Assembly: GCA_963402885.1 (NCBI GenBank) | Contig: OY727100.1 | Coordinates: forward strand, 16,709,395 to 16,773,394 | Source: Antedon bifida | Lineage: Eukaryota > Echinodermata > Crinoidea > Comatulida > Antedonidae | Reading direction: 5' to 3' | DNA length: 64,000 nt | In this document: piece by piece, positions 13,781 to 25,800 of the stretch | How positions within the stretch are numbered: the stretch's first letter is position 1 | How the letters are laid out: every line of letters starts with the position of its first letter | Program-made: the position numbers and the translations under genes | The notes under the pieces: model-generated | Told to the model about the DNA's origin: nothing | Databases searched by the model: none | What the model saw: only the letters and a program-made list of their open reading frames with translations

Positions 13781-15084
13781 AGATGCATGACGTATCATTC
13801 ATGTCAAGATTGACAACATACATTACTGCAGTACGTATGTATACACACGTAAGATGTATGCTATAACGTGACGTATCATCCACGTCAAGATTGACAACAT
13901 ACATTACTGCAGTAAGTATGTATACGCACGTAAGATGTATGCTATAACGTGACGTATCATCCATGTCAAGATTGACAACATACATTACTGCAGTACGTAT
14001 GTATACGCACATAAGATGTATGCTATAACGTGACGTATCATCCACGTCAAGATTGACAACATACATTACTGCAGTACGTATGTATACGCACGTAAGATGT
14101 ATGCTATAACGTGACGTATCATCCACGACAACATACATTACTGCAGTATGTATTTATACGCACGTAATGTGTATGCTATAACGTGACGTATCATCCATGT
14201 CAAGATTGACAACATACATTACTGCAGTACGTATGTATACGCACGTAATGTGTATGCTATAACGTGACGTATCATCCACGTCAAGATTGACAACATACAT
14301 TACTGCAGTACGTATGTATACACACGTAAGATGTATGCTATAACGTGACGTATCATCCATGTCAAGATTGACAACATACATTACTGCAGTATGTATGTAT
14401 ACGCACGTAAGATGTATGCTATAACGTGACGTATCATCCACGTCAAGATTGACAACATACATTACTGCAGTACGTATGTATACACACGTAAGATGTATGC
14501 TATAACGTGACGTATCATCCATGTCAAGATTGACAACATACATTACTGCAGTATGTATGTATACGCACGTAAGATGTATGCTATAACGTGACGTATCATC
14601 CACGTCAAGATTGACAACATACATTACTGCAGTACGTATGTATACGCACGTAATGTGTATGCTATAACGTGACGTATCATCCACGTCAAGATTGACAACA
14701 TACATTACTGCAGTACGTATGTATACACACGTAAGATGTATGCTATAACGTGACGTATCATCCATGTCAAGATTGACAACATACATTACTGCAGTATGTA
14801 TGTATACGCACGTAAGATGTATGCTATAACGTGACGTATCATCCACGTCAAGATTGACAACATACATTACTGCAGTACGTATGTATACACACGTAAGATG
14901 TATGCTATAACGTGACGTATCATCCATGTCAAGATTGACAACATACATTACTGCAGTATGTATGTATACGCACGTAAGATGTATGCTATAACGTGACGTA
15001 TCATCCACGTCAAGATTGACAACATACATTACTGCAGTACGTATGTATACGCACGTAATGTGTATGCTATAACGTGACGTATCA
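13781..15084. repeat. 81-bp satellite, 16 units, with 405-bp higher-order repeat
   Basis: Each unit starts gacgtatcatccacgtcaag and contains acatacattactgcagtacg and cacgtaagatgtatgctata. Unit starts step by 81 from 13789 to 14995. One unit, at 14113, has lost 9 bp. Variant sites (cacgtc or catgtc; tacgtatgtatacacac or tatgtatgtatacgcac; aagatg or aatgtg) show that the five units from 14266 to 14670 repeat in the same order from 14671 to 15075. Because 81 is divisible by three and the unit lacks stops in one minus-strand frame, long open frames arise there as an artefact. Confidence 0.95.
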
Positions 15085-15230
15085 GCGACACGTGTGTAAT
15101 GATATATAATCAAATGTGCATCAGTATGTGCGACAATACGATATGCGGTTTAGTGAGATATTTATCGTCGGACCTTGTGCTTACAAAAATCAATTTACAT
15201 TTTTAATGGCCCTGATGGCACAATTTTGTT

Positions 15231-15525
15231 TAAAGATGTATTGTCCCCCAAAAACATGAAATTAATTAAATCAGACTTTGAATAGGTTATTTTGTAGTTG
15301 TTTTTACTTATAAAATAACATAATAAATGGTTTAATTCAACCAAAAATCAATTGGCTGGCAGCCAATTTGACCATATTTTGCTTTAAATTACAGTTTTTT
15401 CAGGTAAATAATTTTTTTTTCGATCCAATTTTTGGTCAAAGTGGATAACTATTATGTGACATTAAAATGGCATATTCAACAAAAAAAATTTAAAAAAATA
15501 TTATTCAGGGGACAATACATCTTTA
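15231..15525. mobile_element. MITE-like element with AAAGATGTATTG ends (family C)
   Basis: Left end taaagatgtattgtccccc and right end ggggacaatacatctttaa are inverted repeats. A second copy of nearly the same length lies at 48215-48502 and shares internal words such as aatcagactttgaataggtt and gtggataactattatgtga. No coding capacity. Confidence 0.8.
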
Positions 15526-15946
15526 ATTTTTATTTAGAATCAGGTGTTAATCTTTAAAGCTATACAATAAAACTTTATATTTCAAACACCCACGTTTGGG
15601 AATATTTAGCAAGTGTACCATATGGTTAAAGAGTTTGAAAACCGACAAGATTACGAACAAAAAAAAGAGTGTGTACCAACGGCATCCGAGTCCGTTAAAA
15701 CGGCGACATTTTTGTGGCCTACCTAGCATAACTCTGTTTTATTGGTTGACTTTTACATCTAAAATTATAATCTCATTCATTGAATTTTCCGGAAGTAAGT
15801 GAGTTTTTATAATCTAGTTTTAACTGTGTGGTTTTGAGTTGACTGAGCCTACTATTCCGGTCTTCTATATCCATATTCTATCTGACCTTCTCAGAGTCCT
15901 GTGTTCGACATTTTTTCGACATGTTTCAGATAATAAACTATATTAT
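15526..15946. other. no gene seen
   Basis: Short opposing open frames overlap here (about 15547-15802) with no recognised family. Confidence 0.4.
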
Positions 15947-16082
15947 GAAAGGCCCAGTTATCTATATTGTTACGCTACCTGCATACCAAAGCAAGTGGGT
16001 TCGGTTTGAATCTCGGCTTGATACCCTTTCTCATTCTCAAATATTTCCTCTCATCTTCATTGTTTATAATCAATTTCCAGTT
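15947..16082 (+). mobile_element. degenerate tRNA-derived SINE copy
   Basis: The stretch aligns along its length with the tRNA-like element at 39162 and its tail: gaaaggcccagt against gaaagccccagt, ctgcatacc against ctgcatatc, gaatctcgg against gagtctcgg, then ctcattctc and a matching downstream tail. Shared head and tail in two unlinked places is what a SINE family would show. Confidence 0.55.
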
Positions 16083-16841
16083 TTTTTATTTTCACGTGTA
16101 GCGCATGTGGGTGTGGGTCATTACTACGTCATTAATGATACAATTGATTTCTTTAATACTAAGCAACCAACCATACTTTCTTACTGTAAGTATCGTCCTT
16201 AGGCCTACACACGCACTAATACATTTAGAAAACAACGAATTATTTAAAAAAAAACACATTATTTCAGTAATGAAGAGCATCATTATTTTCCGGCTTAACT
16301 TTACGCGCCGCCGAACTGTAGCCCAGTTAATACTGCACCGTCACTAACGAACAACAGGGTTTAAGCGCAGTTCCCAGGTCTCCGAGTCGCCGAATTAGCC
16401 ATGGCTGCTTGTTACCCCGTTGTCTACTAAATTGAGCGTAATGTTTACGGAAATTTCCATTCGATTTGTTTACTGACTTTAAATGGATAGTTTACAGAAC
16501 ACTTACTGAAGCAGTCCACCGTGGACTATTAGGACTAGCATATTATTTACATTGACAGTTATATATAAGCCTGCATCTATTTTGAGATTGATATAAGTAT
16601 TTTTGTTATTGTGTCTGAGATTTGTAGCTTTTGATAATTGTTCTAATATTCTGGGTTTTTTGTCCGCATGATCTCACATAAGAGCCAACGAAAATCTCGT
16701 CTTGTAAAAATGCAATTCAATATATCCGATTATCCCCCACCCCCACAACCTACAATTACGCACAAGTGGAAAGAGGCTACTATTGCACGTACCAAAATAC
16801 CTCCCCTAAAAGTTAATATTTACTCATCTTGTTGAACACAT
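16083..16841. other. no gene seen
   Basis: Overlapping short open frames near 16092-16347 have no recognised family. Confidence 0.4.
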
Positions 16842-16990
16842 TAAGCTCTGTCTATACACTATCAAACTTTATATGACAAAAAATGTGATGTGCCCAAATA
16901 TGGACATGATGATGTCATATCACTACCATATTTGGGCACATCACACTTTTACTGTCAAACTAGTTTGATAGTAGGCCTATAGACAGACCT
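16842..16990. mobile_element. foldback MITE, family A
   Basis: Left end taagctctgtctatacacta, internal arms aatgtgatgtgcccaaatat and tttgggcacatcacactttt, right end tagtttgatagtaggcctat followed by agacag. The right end carries a short aggcct insertion compared with other copies. Confidence 0.75.
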
Positions 16991-18660
16991 TACGGTTGTA
17001 CATTAGTAACTTAGTAACTATATCTTAGCACGATAGTAGCTTTCATGGTAACTTTTTATTGCTCTGCGAAAATTCGTATGAATTAAAAGTTTGCTCGACC
17101 GTTTTTGGTGTATTTTATGTACAATACAGAGACATAGAGGTATGTCAAGTTTAATAGAAATCTTTCCAAGAATTGGTTGTAGTATAAAACACCAATTAGG
17201 TGATACCTTCAGGAACAACAAAGTGTCCTCTTAATAAGGATTGTCTTCTGAATAGCGGTTGGTGAAGAGTTAAAATATATTGCATATCTTCTTTGACTGG
17301 AAGGTAGGGTGTCCCAAATGAGGAGTTCTACTGTGAATATGCTGCTCTGAATTACGAACTTTCTCAGTTTCGTTTTCAATTGAAAGATAGGTGGTGTACG
17401 TAAATTAGAGACTTTTATACCTAATAATTGTTTTCTTCAATAGTAGGATATGGTGTTATATATTTGCACTATTTTGTTTATGAGTATCGATCCAGACTCA
17501 GAATGGGGCATTAAACACAGAGGCGGCGTGGGAAAGAACAGACCAATACTATGTTTACACTTTACTTTCTAGTAGAAACGCAACCATCCAAAACAAAACA
17601 TCAACACGCCAATAAAGACATTCGTGACAAGGTATTGTTGAAATATATAATAATTGGACGGAAAATATGATAAACAAGTTGTTTTTATTGTTGCAAGTTA
17701 CAAATTTTGAATAGATATTCGTAGGTGGTGTCCTTCGGTAGTTAGCAAAGAAACAGATTATATTATTTTCATTGCGTGATTATCATACCGTCTGACACTT
17801 TAACACTAACTTGACCTATTCATCGGACTTACAACTGAGAATAGGGTATTTTCCTATTTTATAGTAAAAAACGATGACGTAAGAATGTATATATAATAAT
17901 ATACAACGAAATCATGTCGCATGAACACCAGAGAAACGCGTTACCGCTTCTTAGAGTTGACGCGAACATAACGTAAAGAACACCAGTTTAGCTTAACATA
18001 ATTATCAAACTTACTTAAGTTGACGCAAACCCTGAACTCAAAAGGTTTTGTTGTTGTTGTTAAGAACACTAACTATAAAACTTACGACTACGAAAAACAA
18101 TCTAAAAAAAAAAAAAAAAAAGGACAATACAATAAATTTGAAATAACATAAGAATAAAGAAACTGAACTTTAAAATGGAAAATGGTAATACAAACGTTTT
18201 TATAGTATTTTAAAAATATACGATGATGTGTACCGTAATGTTTTAAAACTATTTTCACATTTCAAAACGATAAATGATAATTCCCAGTACGATATTCCTC
18301 AACAATGTTAGACATTCCGATAAAAACAAGGCAATAGACACACTCGTTGGGTTCCCTTTCACACTCTTTGTATCAATTCTTGAGTGTGAACAACATAAGA
18401 AAAAGTATGATACAGTAACCTCCCATACATCGACGACGACGACGACGACGACGGAGAAAAATCCCACGTGTTACCAGGATTTGAAACAACTTACCCGGTG
18501 ATTCGCAACTTAGATATTTCTGTTAGTTCTTTTAAACCCCAATTATTAAATTATCTCAATATTTATTTTTAAATAATTTTGATATTGAAAATGTGTGTAG
18601 TTGGTCGCTTTCTTGTAGATGCTTTAATTGTAGAACGTAATATTATTTTTTTATTTATCT
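16991..18660. other. no gene seen; simple repeats
   Basis: Contains a poly-A run near 18103-18121 and a (CGA)n run near 18433-18454. No recognised coding frame. Confidence 0.45.
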
Positions 18661-18800
18661 CTTTCTTTCTGTGCTCTGTATGTTCTGGGTTGACCAACTA
18701 GCATAGGTGTTCAGCACCTGTTTGGTCTTTCCTAGCCTTATATTTGGTTTGTCTTCTTTGTATTGTATATGGCCGAAAATTGAATAAATAAAATAAATAA
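18661..18800 (+). mobile_element. possible LINE or SINE 3' tail
   Basis: A non-AT-rich segment (tgttctgggttgaccaacta and ctgtttggtctttcctagcc) ends in gaaaattgaataaataaaat followed by more AAATA units. A short conserved-looking body ending in a simple repeat is typical of non-LTR retrotransposon 3' ends. No second copy was found in the window, so this is a weak call. Confidence 0.3.
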
Positions 18801-19692
18801 AAACGGTCTCTGAAAAAATCCACTTATTTGGGGCATTTTATATTCAATATGGACCATTTTTATTGCAAGAATACTATAACACAAAATGTTGTCTTTAAGT
18901 CAATTGCCACAATTACATCAATAATATATAATACATAAATAATAATTGCGAACATTTTGAAGCCAAGGAAATGGAAAATAACACGAAATATCGTCAAGGA
19001 CACATCCTATATGCCTATTACCAAGTTACGAGCTAAAGGTGATTTTTTTTCCAAAGTTGCCAAGTCCTTTTAAAGATATATTAGAAAATGTTTATCATAT
19101 ACTTCAATAATTTTATTTTGTTTATTTATTCGACTATAATATTAATACAATAAGATACAATGCAACATATAATAATATTGTGCAGGAGAAAGTGCATTGC
19201 TGTCTAACTCAAATTAGCCAGCAACCCTTCGTATTTAGTATATACATATCAAAGTAAAATTTCAACAATTTCCAATATCGAATGATCTCTTGGTCCCGCA
19301 ATTACCTGATTTACTACCGTTAAAGGATACCACGGATACTAAGGCTTACATTTCTAAAGCTATAATTACGGATCCTTAAGGTATAATTACGGATACTTAA
19401 GGCTAAATTAATTCAAGAGTTCCGGTTTGCTATATATCTTTAATACATGTTCCGGGGGGGTCCTTATGGTATCATCCGCGCTAAGCAAATATTTCGACAT
19501 ATGCCAATTAAAGGCTTAGTTTTTGTGAGTTAAACGTGTTATACACGACTTAAATATCCTCGTGCGACCCCTGTTTGAATGACGTATGTCATATATGACT
19601 GACAGTTTCCGAAAATGACGTCACGTCTTGAGAAAAATGATTGAACGTTTCTGATTGGTTGAGTGTTTGTTATAGTTTTCTCCGTGGTTATA
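18801..19692. other. no gene seen
   Basis: AT-rich. A short local duplication is visible near 19365-19405 (ataattacggat followed by cttaagg). Confidence 0.4.
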
Positions 19693-20237
19693 ATGGAAGG
19701 TGTTTCTTGTTTTCTAAAATGTGTGACAATCAAATGGAAAACTGTGTTAGCGGGTCTTTGTGCCGAAATTATTTCCTCTCATGTGTTTTTCTTTGAAACA
19801 AATCTTTCAAAACTCTACAGAAAATATTCACAAGGAAAATTAAAAAATGTTGGTATCCAGGAATCAAGACCCTGCTGCCCTGTATGCACGTGGAGTTCTC
19901 TTATGGTATGCCGTATGCAAACACAGTGAGTCATACAACTACATTATATTAAGCCAAATCTAGCACCAATAATAAACCACAAACTCTCTCTGAATAAACA
20001 AAAATATTGAGTTAAAAATTAATTTACGTTACTATTATTTTCCTCAGGGGAGGTTGTGTTTTCTTTGGAACCCGACGACACCTAACGATACCAAAACATC
20101 AGTCAATAACACGTGGAATACAATATAAGGAGTGTCACTCATGGGCCATCTGCAGTGCAGGCCTTTCTTCGCCGTCAATAGACAGGGTAGAAATCATTGG
20201 CCTAGGGATTAAAATCAATGTTTACTACAAGTTTTAA
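19693..20237 (+). CDS. hypothetical two-exon small ORF (weak)
   Basis: An ATG at 19693 opens a frame that stays open to a good donor (aaacaca then GTGAGT at 19926). An acceptor (tattttcctcag) places the next exon at 20048, and phase is kept through to a TAA at 20235-20237. The joined product would be 140 aa, with several cysteines (CCPVC near the end of exon 1, two more after GG in exon 2). I recognise no family, and there is no clear signal peptide or membrane span. The joined open frame could be chance. It is listed because both splice sites and the phase agree. Confidence 0.2.
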
Positions 20238-20800
20238 TGTTTACTTACAACGTTTGGGTTTACACAGGCTTTGAATTCTATACCTGTCACTTTTACACCG
20301 GTGTTGTATTTTAACTTTCGCGACACGCAATTGCGACAAAACGCCAGCTAATAATGCGTTACAATAAACATAAAATATGATAAGTAAACGCGATTTGCAT
20401 CATCAGTACATCAAACATCGATAGAGAAACAAAGAAAATGCCATTTCCTCCACGTAGGCCAAGCCATGCCCCACGGTAGCATAATAATTTCACACAAGAC
20501 AACAACAATATTTGAAATTTAAGAAACTTGACAATATTTTTATTGCGTAACTAAATAAACTATAGAGCAATTATTAATTAATATTTTGAATACAAAAGTT
20601 ATTGAATATTCATCAGCCTTTATAACAGCATTGTCATTTTTTTCAGTAATTTGCCTTTGGATTTATATATATATGAATTCTACACCTTTAAACCCGTATA
20701 AAAAAAAACAATAAACACTAAAACAGTTATATTATTGTTTTATTTAGTGATGGTTTTATTAACCATTTAACTGGAGAGTAAGTGTGAAGTCTATGGGCCC
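20238..20800. other. no gene seen
   Basis: AT-rich sequence between the weak ORF and the minisatellite. Confidence 0.4.
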
Positions 20801-21255
20801 TAATTGGAAAGCATGGCCTCTAAATTGGAGAGTATAGCCTCTTAATCGGAGAGTATGGCTTCTTAATTGGAGAGTATGGCCTCTAATTGGAGAGCTGAGC
20901 ATAGCATCTAAATTGGAGAGCACTTAGTGGAGAGTGAGAGTAGTATCTAAGTATATATTGTCATCTCTCACTAGAATAAGTATTCTCTCGCCAAAGAGAA
21001 CAATATCTAATTATTAGAGTGTGTGGTCTCTAATTTGAGTGCGTTATGTGTTCTTGGAGAGTGTTGTCTCAAACTAATTGATGTGCAGTATCTAACTGGA
21101 GAGCATGTTTTCTAATTTGGGTGGGGCGAGTTATCTAATTTGAGTGCGTTATGTGTTCTTGGAGAGTGTTGTCTCAAACTAATTGATGTGCAGTATCTAA
21201 CTGGAGAGCATGTTTTCTAATTTGGGTGGGGTGAGTTATCTAATTTGAGGAGTTA
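20801..21255. repeat. 'ctaattggagagtatggc' minisatellite and 105-bp duplication
   Basis: From 20801 to about 20935 units of about 20 bp read cctctaaattggagagtatg with variation. From 21031 a longer unit (taatttgagtgcgttatgtg through aatttgggtgggg) is repeated once more starting at 21136, giving a 105-bp direct duplication that is nearly perfect. Confidence 0.8.
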
Positions 21256-21890
21256 ACTCAAGGGTAGACCTGTATTAGGAAAAAAAACTTAATTAAATTA
21301 AAACTTATTTATTAAATTAAATTATTAGAAATCCCAAAAATAATATATTGAAGAAACAACTACTGTAATATTAAAGTACTTTTAAAATAATGTAATTGAA
21401 TTATATAAAATATATTAATTCTGAAAACGGAACCAACTGTAGGCCTACGTCTACAGTAGTAAAACTATTAAAAAATATATCTAATAAAAATCTCTGAATT
21501 AACAATAATAATAAACAAATATTATAATAGAATGTATGTAATACATATGGAAATATTGTTTATAAAAAATTATTAAGTTTAACATAAGCCTAAAAGGTGA
21601 GATTGGTATAATATTATATAAGAAAGTATAAAAATAGAGTTGTATATAGAAAAGAATCAGCATTTATAAAAATATATATATTTACTTGTACTAGAATATA
21701 CTCTGTTTAATATGAGGATTTCTGGTTGTTATAATAGTTTGGTTGTATAATTGCAATACAGAACAATTGCAATGCCCTTTTTCTATAATGTTCAACAGAT
21801 GAATAAGTTGTTATTTTGTGACTTTGTTTCACAAAAATGAGACAAAATTACACATTTTATAATGGAATAGTAGGTGGACTGTAGTATTTA
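21256..21890. other. AT-rich stretch, no gene seen
   Basis: Very AT-rich with no recognisable frame. Confidence 0.5.
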
Positions 21891-22740
21891 ACAATCTCTG
21901 TGATTGGTCAAATTTGAACATTTTCTGACAAACGCATTGTATAACAGTCGCTATGATTGGTCCAGAATTGTTCATAGATTATTCAAAAACTATGATAAAT
22001 TTGTACTATAGCCTGTTTCAATTGTTCAATTGAATACAAGATATCGGAAGATATAAAACAAGGTATTCCACTGGTCTAATGTGTCACAAGGATTGATGTA
22101 GCATATAACAAGCTTCTCGATTGGTTTAGCTTCTTGCTACTGGATATCCGGCTTTGAAACAGCCTCTGCCATTGGATAGCTGGATGTATTGGCAACTATG
22201 ATTGGCCAGAAGTTTTATCAACTAAAAATGTTTAGAGAACAGTCCAGACATTTTCGCCGATTGAAAATAACTTAGGAAACAAATTCTATGATTGGTCCAA
22301 ATAAGTTTCACAGGATAAGCTTATAAAACAGTCAATACGATTGGTACAGAAGTTTCACTGATTGAGAAAAGCTTAGGAAACAAATTCTACGATTGGTCCA
22401 AATAAGTTTCACAGGATAAGCTTATAAAACAGTCAATACGATTGGTACAGAAGTTTCACTGTTTGAGAAAAGCTTATGAAACAACTTCTATGATTGGTCC
22501 AAAAGTTTCACAGGATAAGTTTATAAACCAGTCAATATGATTGGTACAGAAGTTTCACTGATTGAGAAAAGCTTATGAAACAACTTCTATGATTGGTCTA
22601 AAAGTTTCACTGATCAAAAACAGCTAAGAAACAACGTTTATGATTGGTCCAGAGGTTTCACGGATTAGAAACAGCTTATGAAACAGCAGGAAGTTTTACT
22701 GTTATAAACATACATAAACAGCCTCTATGCTTGGTGCAGA
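21891..22740. repeat. degenerate tandem repeat rich in ATTGG (inverted CCAAT)
   Basis: The words gattggtcc, agtttcac and agcttatgaaacaac recur every 45-60 bp. A longer unit of about 115 bp (tctatgattggtccaaataa ... gaaaagcttaggaaacaaat) is clear at 22290-22520. It lies just downstream of the ANO10 stop codon, so part of it may be transcribed as 3' UTR. Confidence 0.7.
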
Positions 22741-22818
22741 AGAACAATGCAATCACAAGTATCAGAATACGGCAACACATTGAAAATAAAATCCAATCTT
22801 ACTTGTTTCCTTAACTTT

Positions 22819-25800
22819 TCAATCCGTTTTTTTCATAGCTTCTGCTTTCTGTAAAAAATAAATAAAATGTAGCAATGTGTATATAATTCTTGTGTGTAAA
22901 TTCAACACAGTGCAAGGACATCATAAGTATGTGTTCATACAGTAAATACTAAATTTGTATACTGATTGATATTTACAACGTAATTAAGTTGACCTTATTA
23001 CATAATTCTTGTGTGTGAATTCAACATAATGCAAGGACAACATAAGTATGTGTTCACACAGTAAATAAACCGAACCTGTATATTTATTAATATTTACAAC
23101 ATAAACCTTGAACCTTATTACATAATTCTTGTGTGCGAATGCAACCTAGTGCACAAAAATAAGCCTGTGTTCACACAGTAAATACAAAATCTGCCCATTT
23201 CAACAGAAGCCGTATACACTGTTTACATACTATTCTACAAATTTACACTGTGATCATCAATAGAAGCAGTAATAATGGAATTCACATTAAACTTGACTTA
23301 AACAAGGTCAAAGGACAAACACCATACAGCAGCATTCAGAGGTTGTGTGTAAACAGTCTCAACGTGAAGAGAGATGTTTGTAGAAAGGACAATGCGACTT
23401 TAATTGATCCTTCTAACAAGGAGGGTTAGTAGTTTTTAAATCTCATCGCAAAAGATTAAAAGGGGGTAAAACTTGACAAGGGAAATGTTTGGCTCATATT
23501 GCCATTTTTTATAATTTGATGATTTTAATTTATGCTTGGTTTTATTTTATTTTGGCAATGAACCAAGCCATGATCAGCACACTACGAGTCAATTCCCTTC
23601 TCTCTTCACACATAAGCAATTTATGCACACCAGGAGCAACGGCTTTATGTCCCATCAAAGCATCTTACTTAATGATACAAGCAAAATGACACGGACAATT
23701 TTTGAACCTATGCATCTCACACGCTAGTCTATTACACTATCGCTTTCACCCAAAATAAAATTTTACTTTGCTTTTTTTTTAAACTAATTTCTGTATGCAT
23801 CAGAATTTGTAAAGCATTTTTGAAGTTATATGTTACCTTTTGTAAAAGTGCCTGTTTTGATTGAAACTCCTCTTTGGCTAACTCTATCTCAAGCCATTCT
23901 GGTAGATCTGGTATTAGTATTGCAATTGCTGCCTTGGCTCCAAGAAATAGATGCTGTAGAGAAACAATGTTTTAAAGCTGTAATTACAGTCTTTCACATG
24001 TTTAGCACATGAACAAAGAATGTATCAAGTGGTTAAGGATTTTAAATGAAGCCCTGTAAATGCCTTCATGATCGTATGGTAGTAGGTCTAGTAGTAGGTA
24101 TGATCGTATGGTAGTAGGTCTAGTAGTAGGTATGATCGTATGGTAGTAGGTCTAGTAGTAGGTATGATCGTATGGTAGTAGGTCTAGTAGTAGGTATGAT
24201 CGTATGGTAGTAGGTCTAGCAGTAGGTATGATCGCATGGTAGTAGGTCTAGTAGTAGGTATGATCGTATGGTAGTAGGTCTAGCAGTAGGTATGATCGTA
24301 TGGTAGTAGGTCTAGTAGTAGGTATGATCGTATGGTAGTAGGTCTAGTAGTAGGTATGATCGTATGGTAGTAGGTCTAGTAGTAGGTATGATCGTATGGT
24401 AGTAGGTCTAGTAGTAGGTATGATCGTATGGTAGTAGGTCTAGTAGTAGGTATGATCGTATGGTAGTAGGTCTAGTAGTAGGTATGATCGTATGGTAGTA
24501 GGTCTAGTAGTAGGTATGATCGTATGGTAGTAGGTCTAGTAGTAGTAGAAACAAGGAGCAACCATATTGGCCCAGCCTTTTACATTGCTGAGCAAAACTC
24601 CTAAAGTTCTGTCTACACTATCAAATTCGTTCCTGCCAAATTGGGTGTTTTATATGACAAGTACCCTGGTATGTGTAAACTCCTGAGTTTTGCTAGGTAA
24701 TGTGAAATGTGGGGTACAGTATATGTTTTAATGATAACCCATTTGTTTGGCCCTAATGGCAGTTCTACTGTATAAACAAAATAAGGACTATTTTAAAGTT
24801 CTGTCTACACTATCAAACTTTATGTGACAACAAAATGTGATGTGCCCATATATGAACATGTCATATCACTACCATATTTGGGTATATCACTACCATATTT
24901 GGGTATATCACTACCATATTTGGGTATATCACTACTATATTTTGTCATATCACACATTTTTTTGTAGACAGAAGTTTATGACAACCTTGCACTTACCTCA
25001 ACAGCTACAAATATAAGCACTTGCTTAATGAGCGATATTTGCGGCAACAGATCTTGGATCTCTGGTGACATGCCAATCAAGGCACAGTTAGTAACTACAG
25101 CCAACACACTCATTATCTCAAACACTATCTGAAATTTTACAATAAAATTTAATGACAAAAAACAAGAAGATCGACGTTTCAGAACCATCATGGAACCATT
25201 TTCAAGATCAAGTGATTGAATTATACAAAAACAACAAACACCAATGGATGACAGGAAATACTAATTAATTGGTTAATTAACATCAAAGAAGGCCTACTAT
25301 ACTATCTGAAAAGATAACAATCATTATATAATTGCAATTCGTCTAATGAGAAGTTCTACTGTATATGTTTTACTCATTACTGTATTGAAAAAAAGGAACG
25401 GTGGGTTTAAAAGGGCAATGTTGTACATAATACAGATTTAACTTAAACTTACCAACCAAGTGCCAATGTCTCCCGCTGGCCTGGAGAACGGACGTTGTAA
25501 AACTCTGCAAAACTTGAACGCATCTGATCGAATCTCAATCAAGTTGTTTGCTAAGGCAAAGCAGGCAGCAAGAGGATAGACAGCGGAGAATAATGAAATG
25601 TAACCAAATTGTAGAAATAATTCTAAATAATCATCAAATGTACCCTGTAAAAAAAAATTTAATTACAAATCTAAGCTCTAATCTCTCTGCCAAGTGGTCT
25701 CAAGTGGAATAATGTTACCAATGGTGTACAGCTCTGTCTACACTCTGTCTATACAAACTTAAGAAAAAAAAGTGATGTGCCCATAATGAACATGATTATG

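Noticed and set aside
14154-15113. 319-codon minus-strand open frame
   Set aside because: It lies wholly in the 81-bp satellite and exists because the unit is a multiple of three without stops. It has no unique sequence or gene context.
24068-24549. CRISPR-like regular repeats
   Set aside because: The 32-bp units follow each other with no unique spacers, and the window is a eukaryotic genome. It is a minisatellite.
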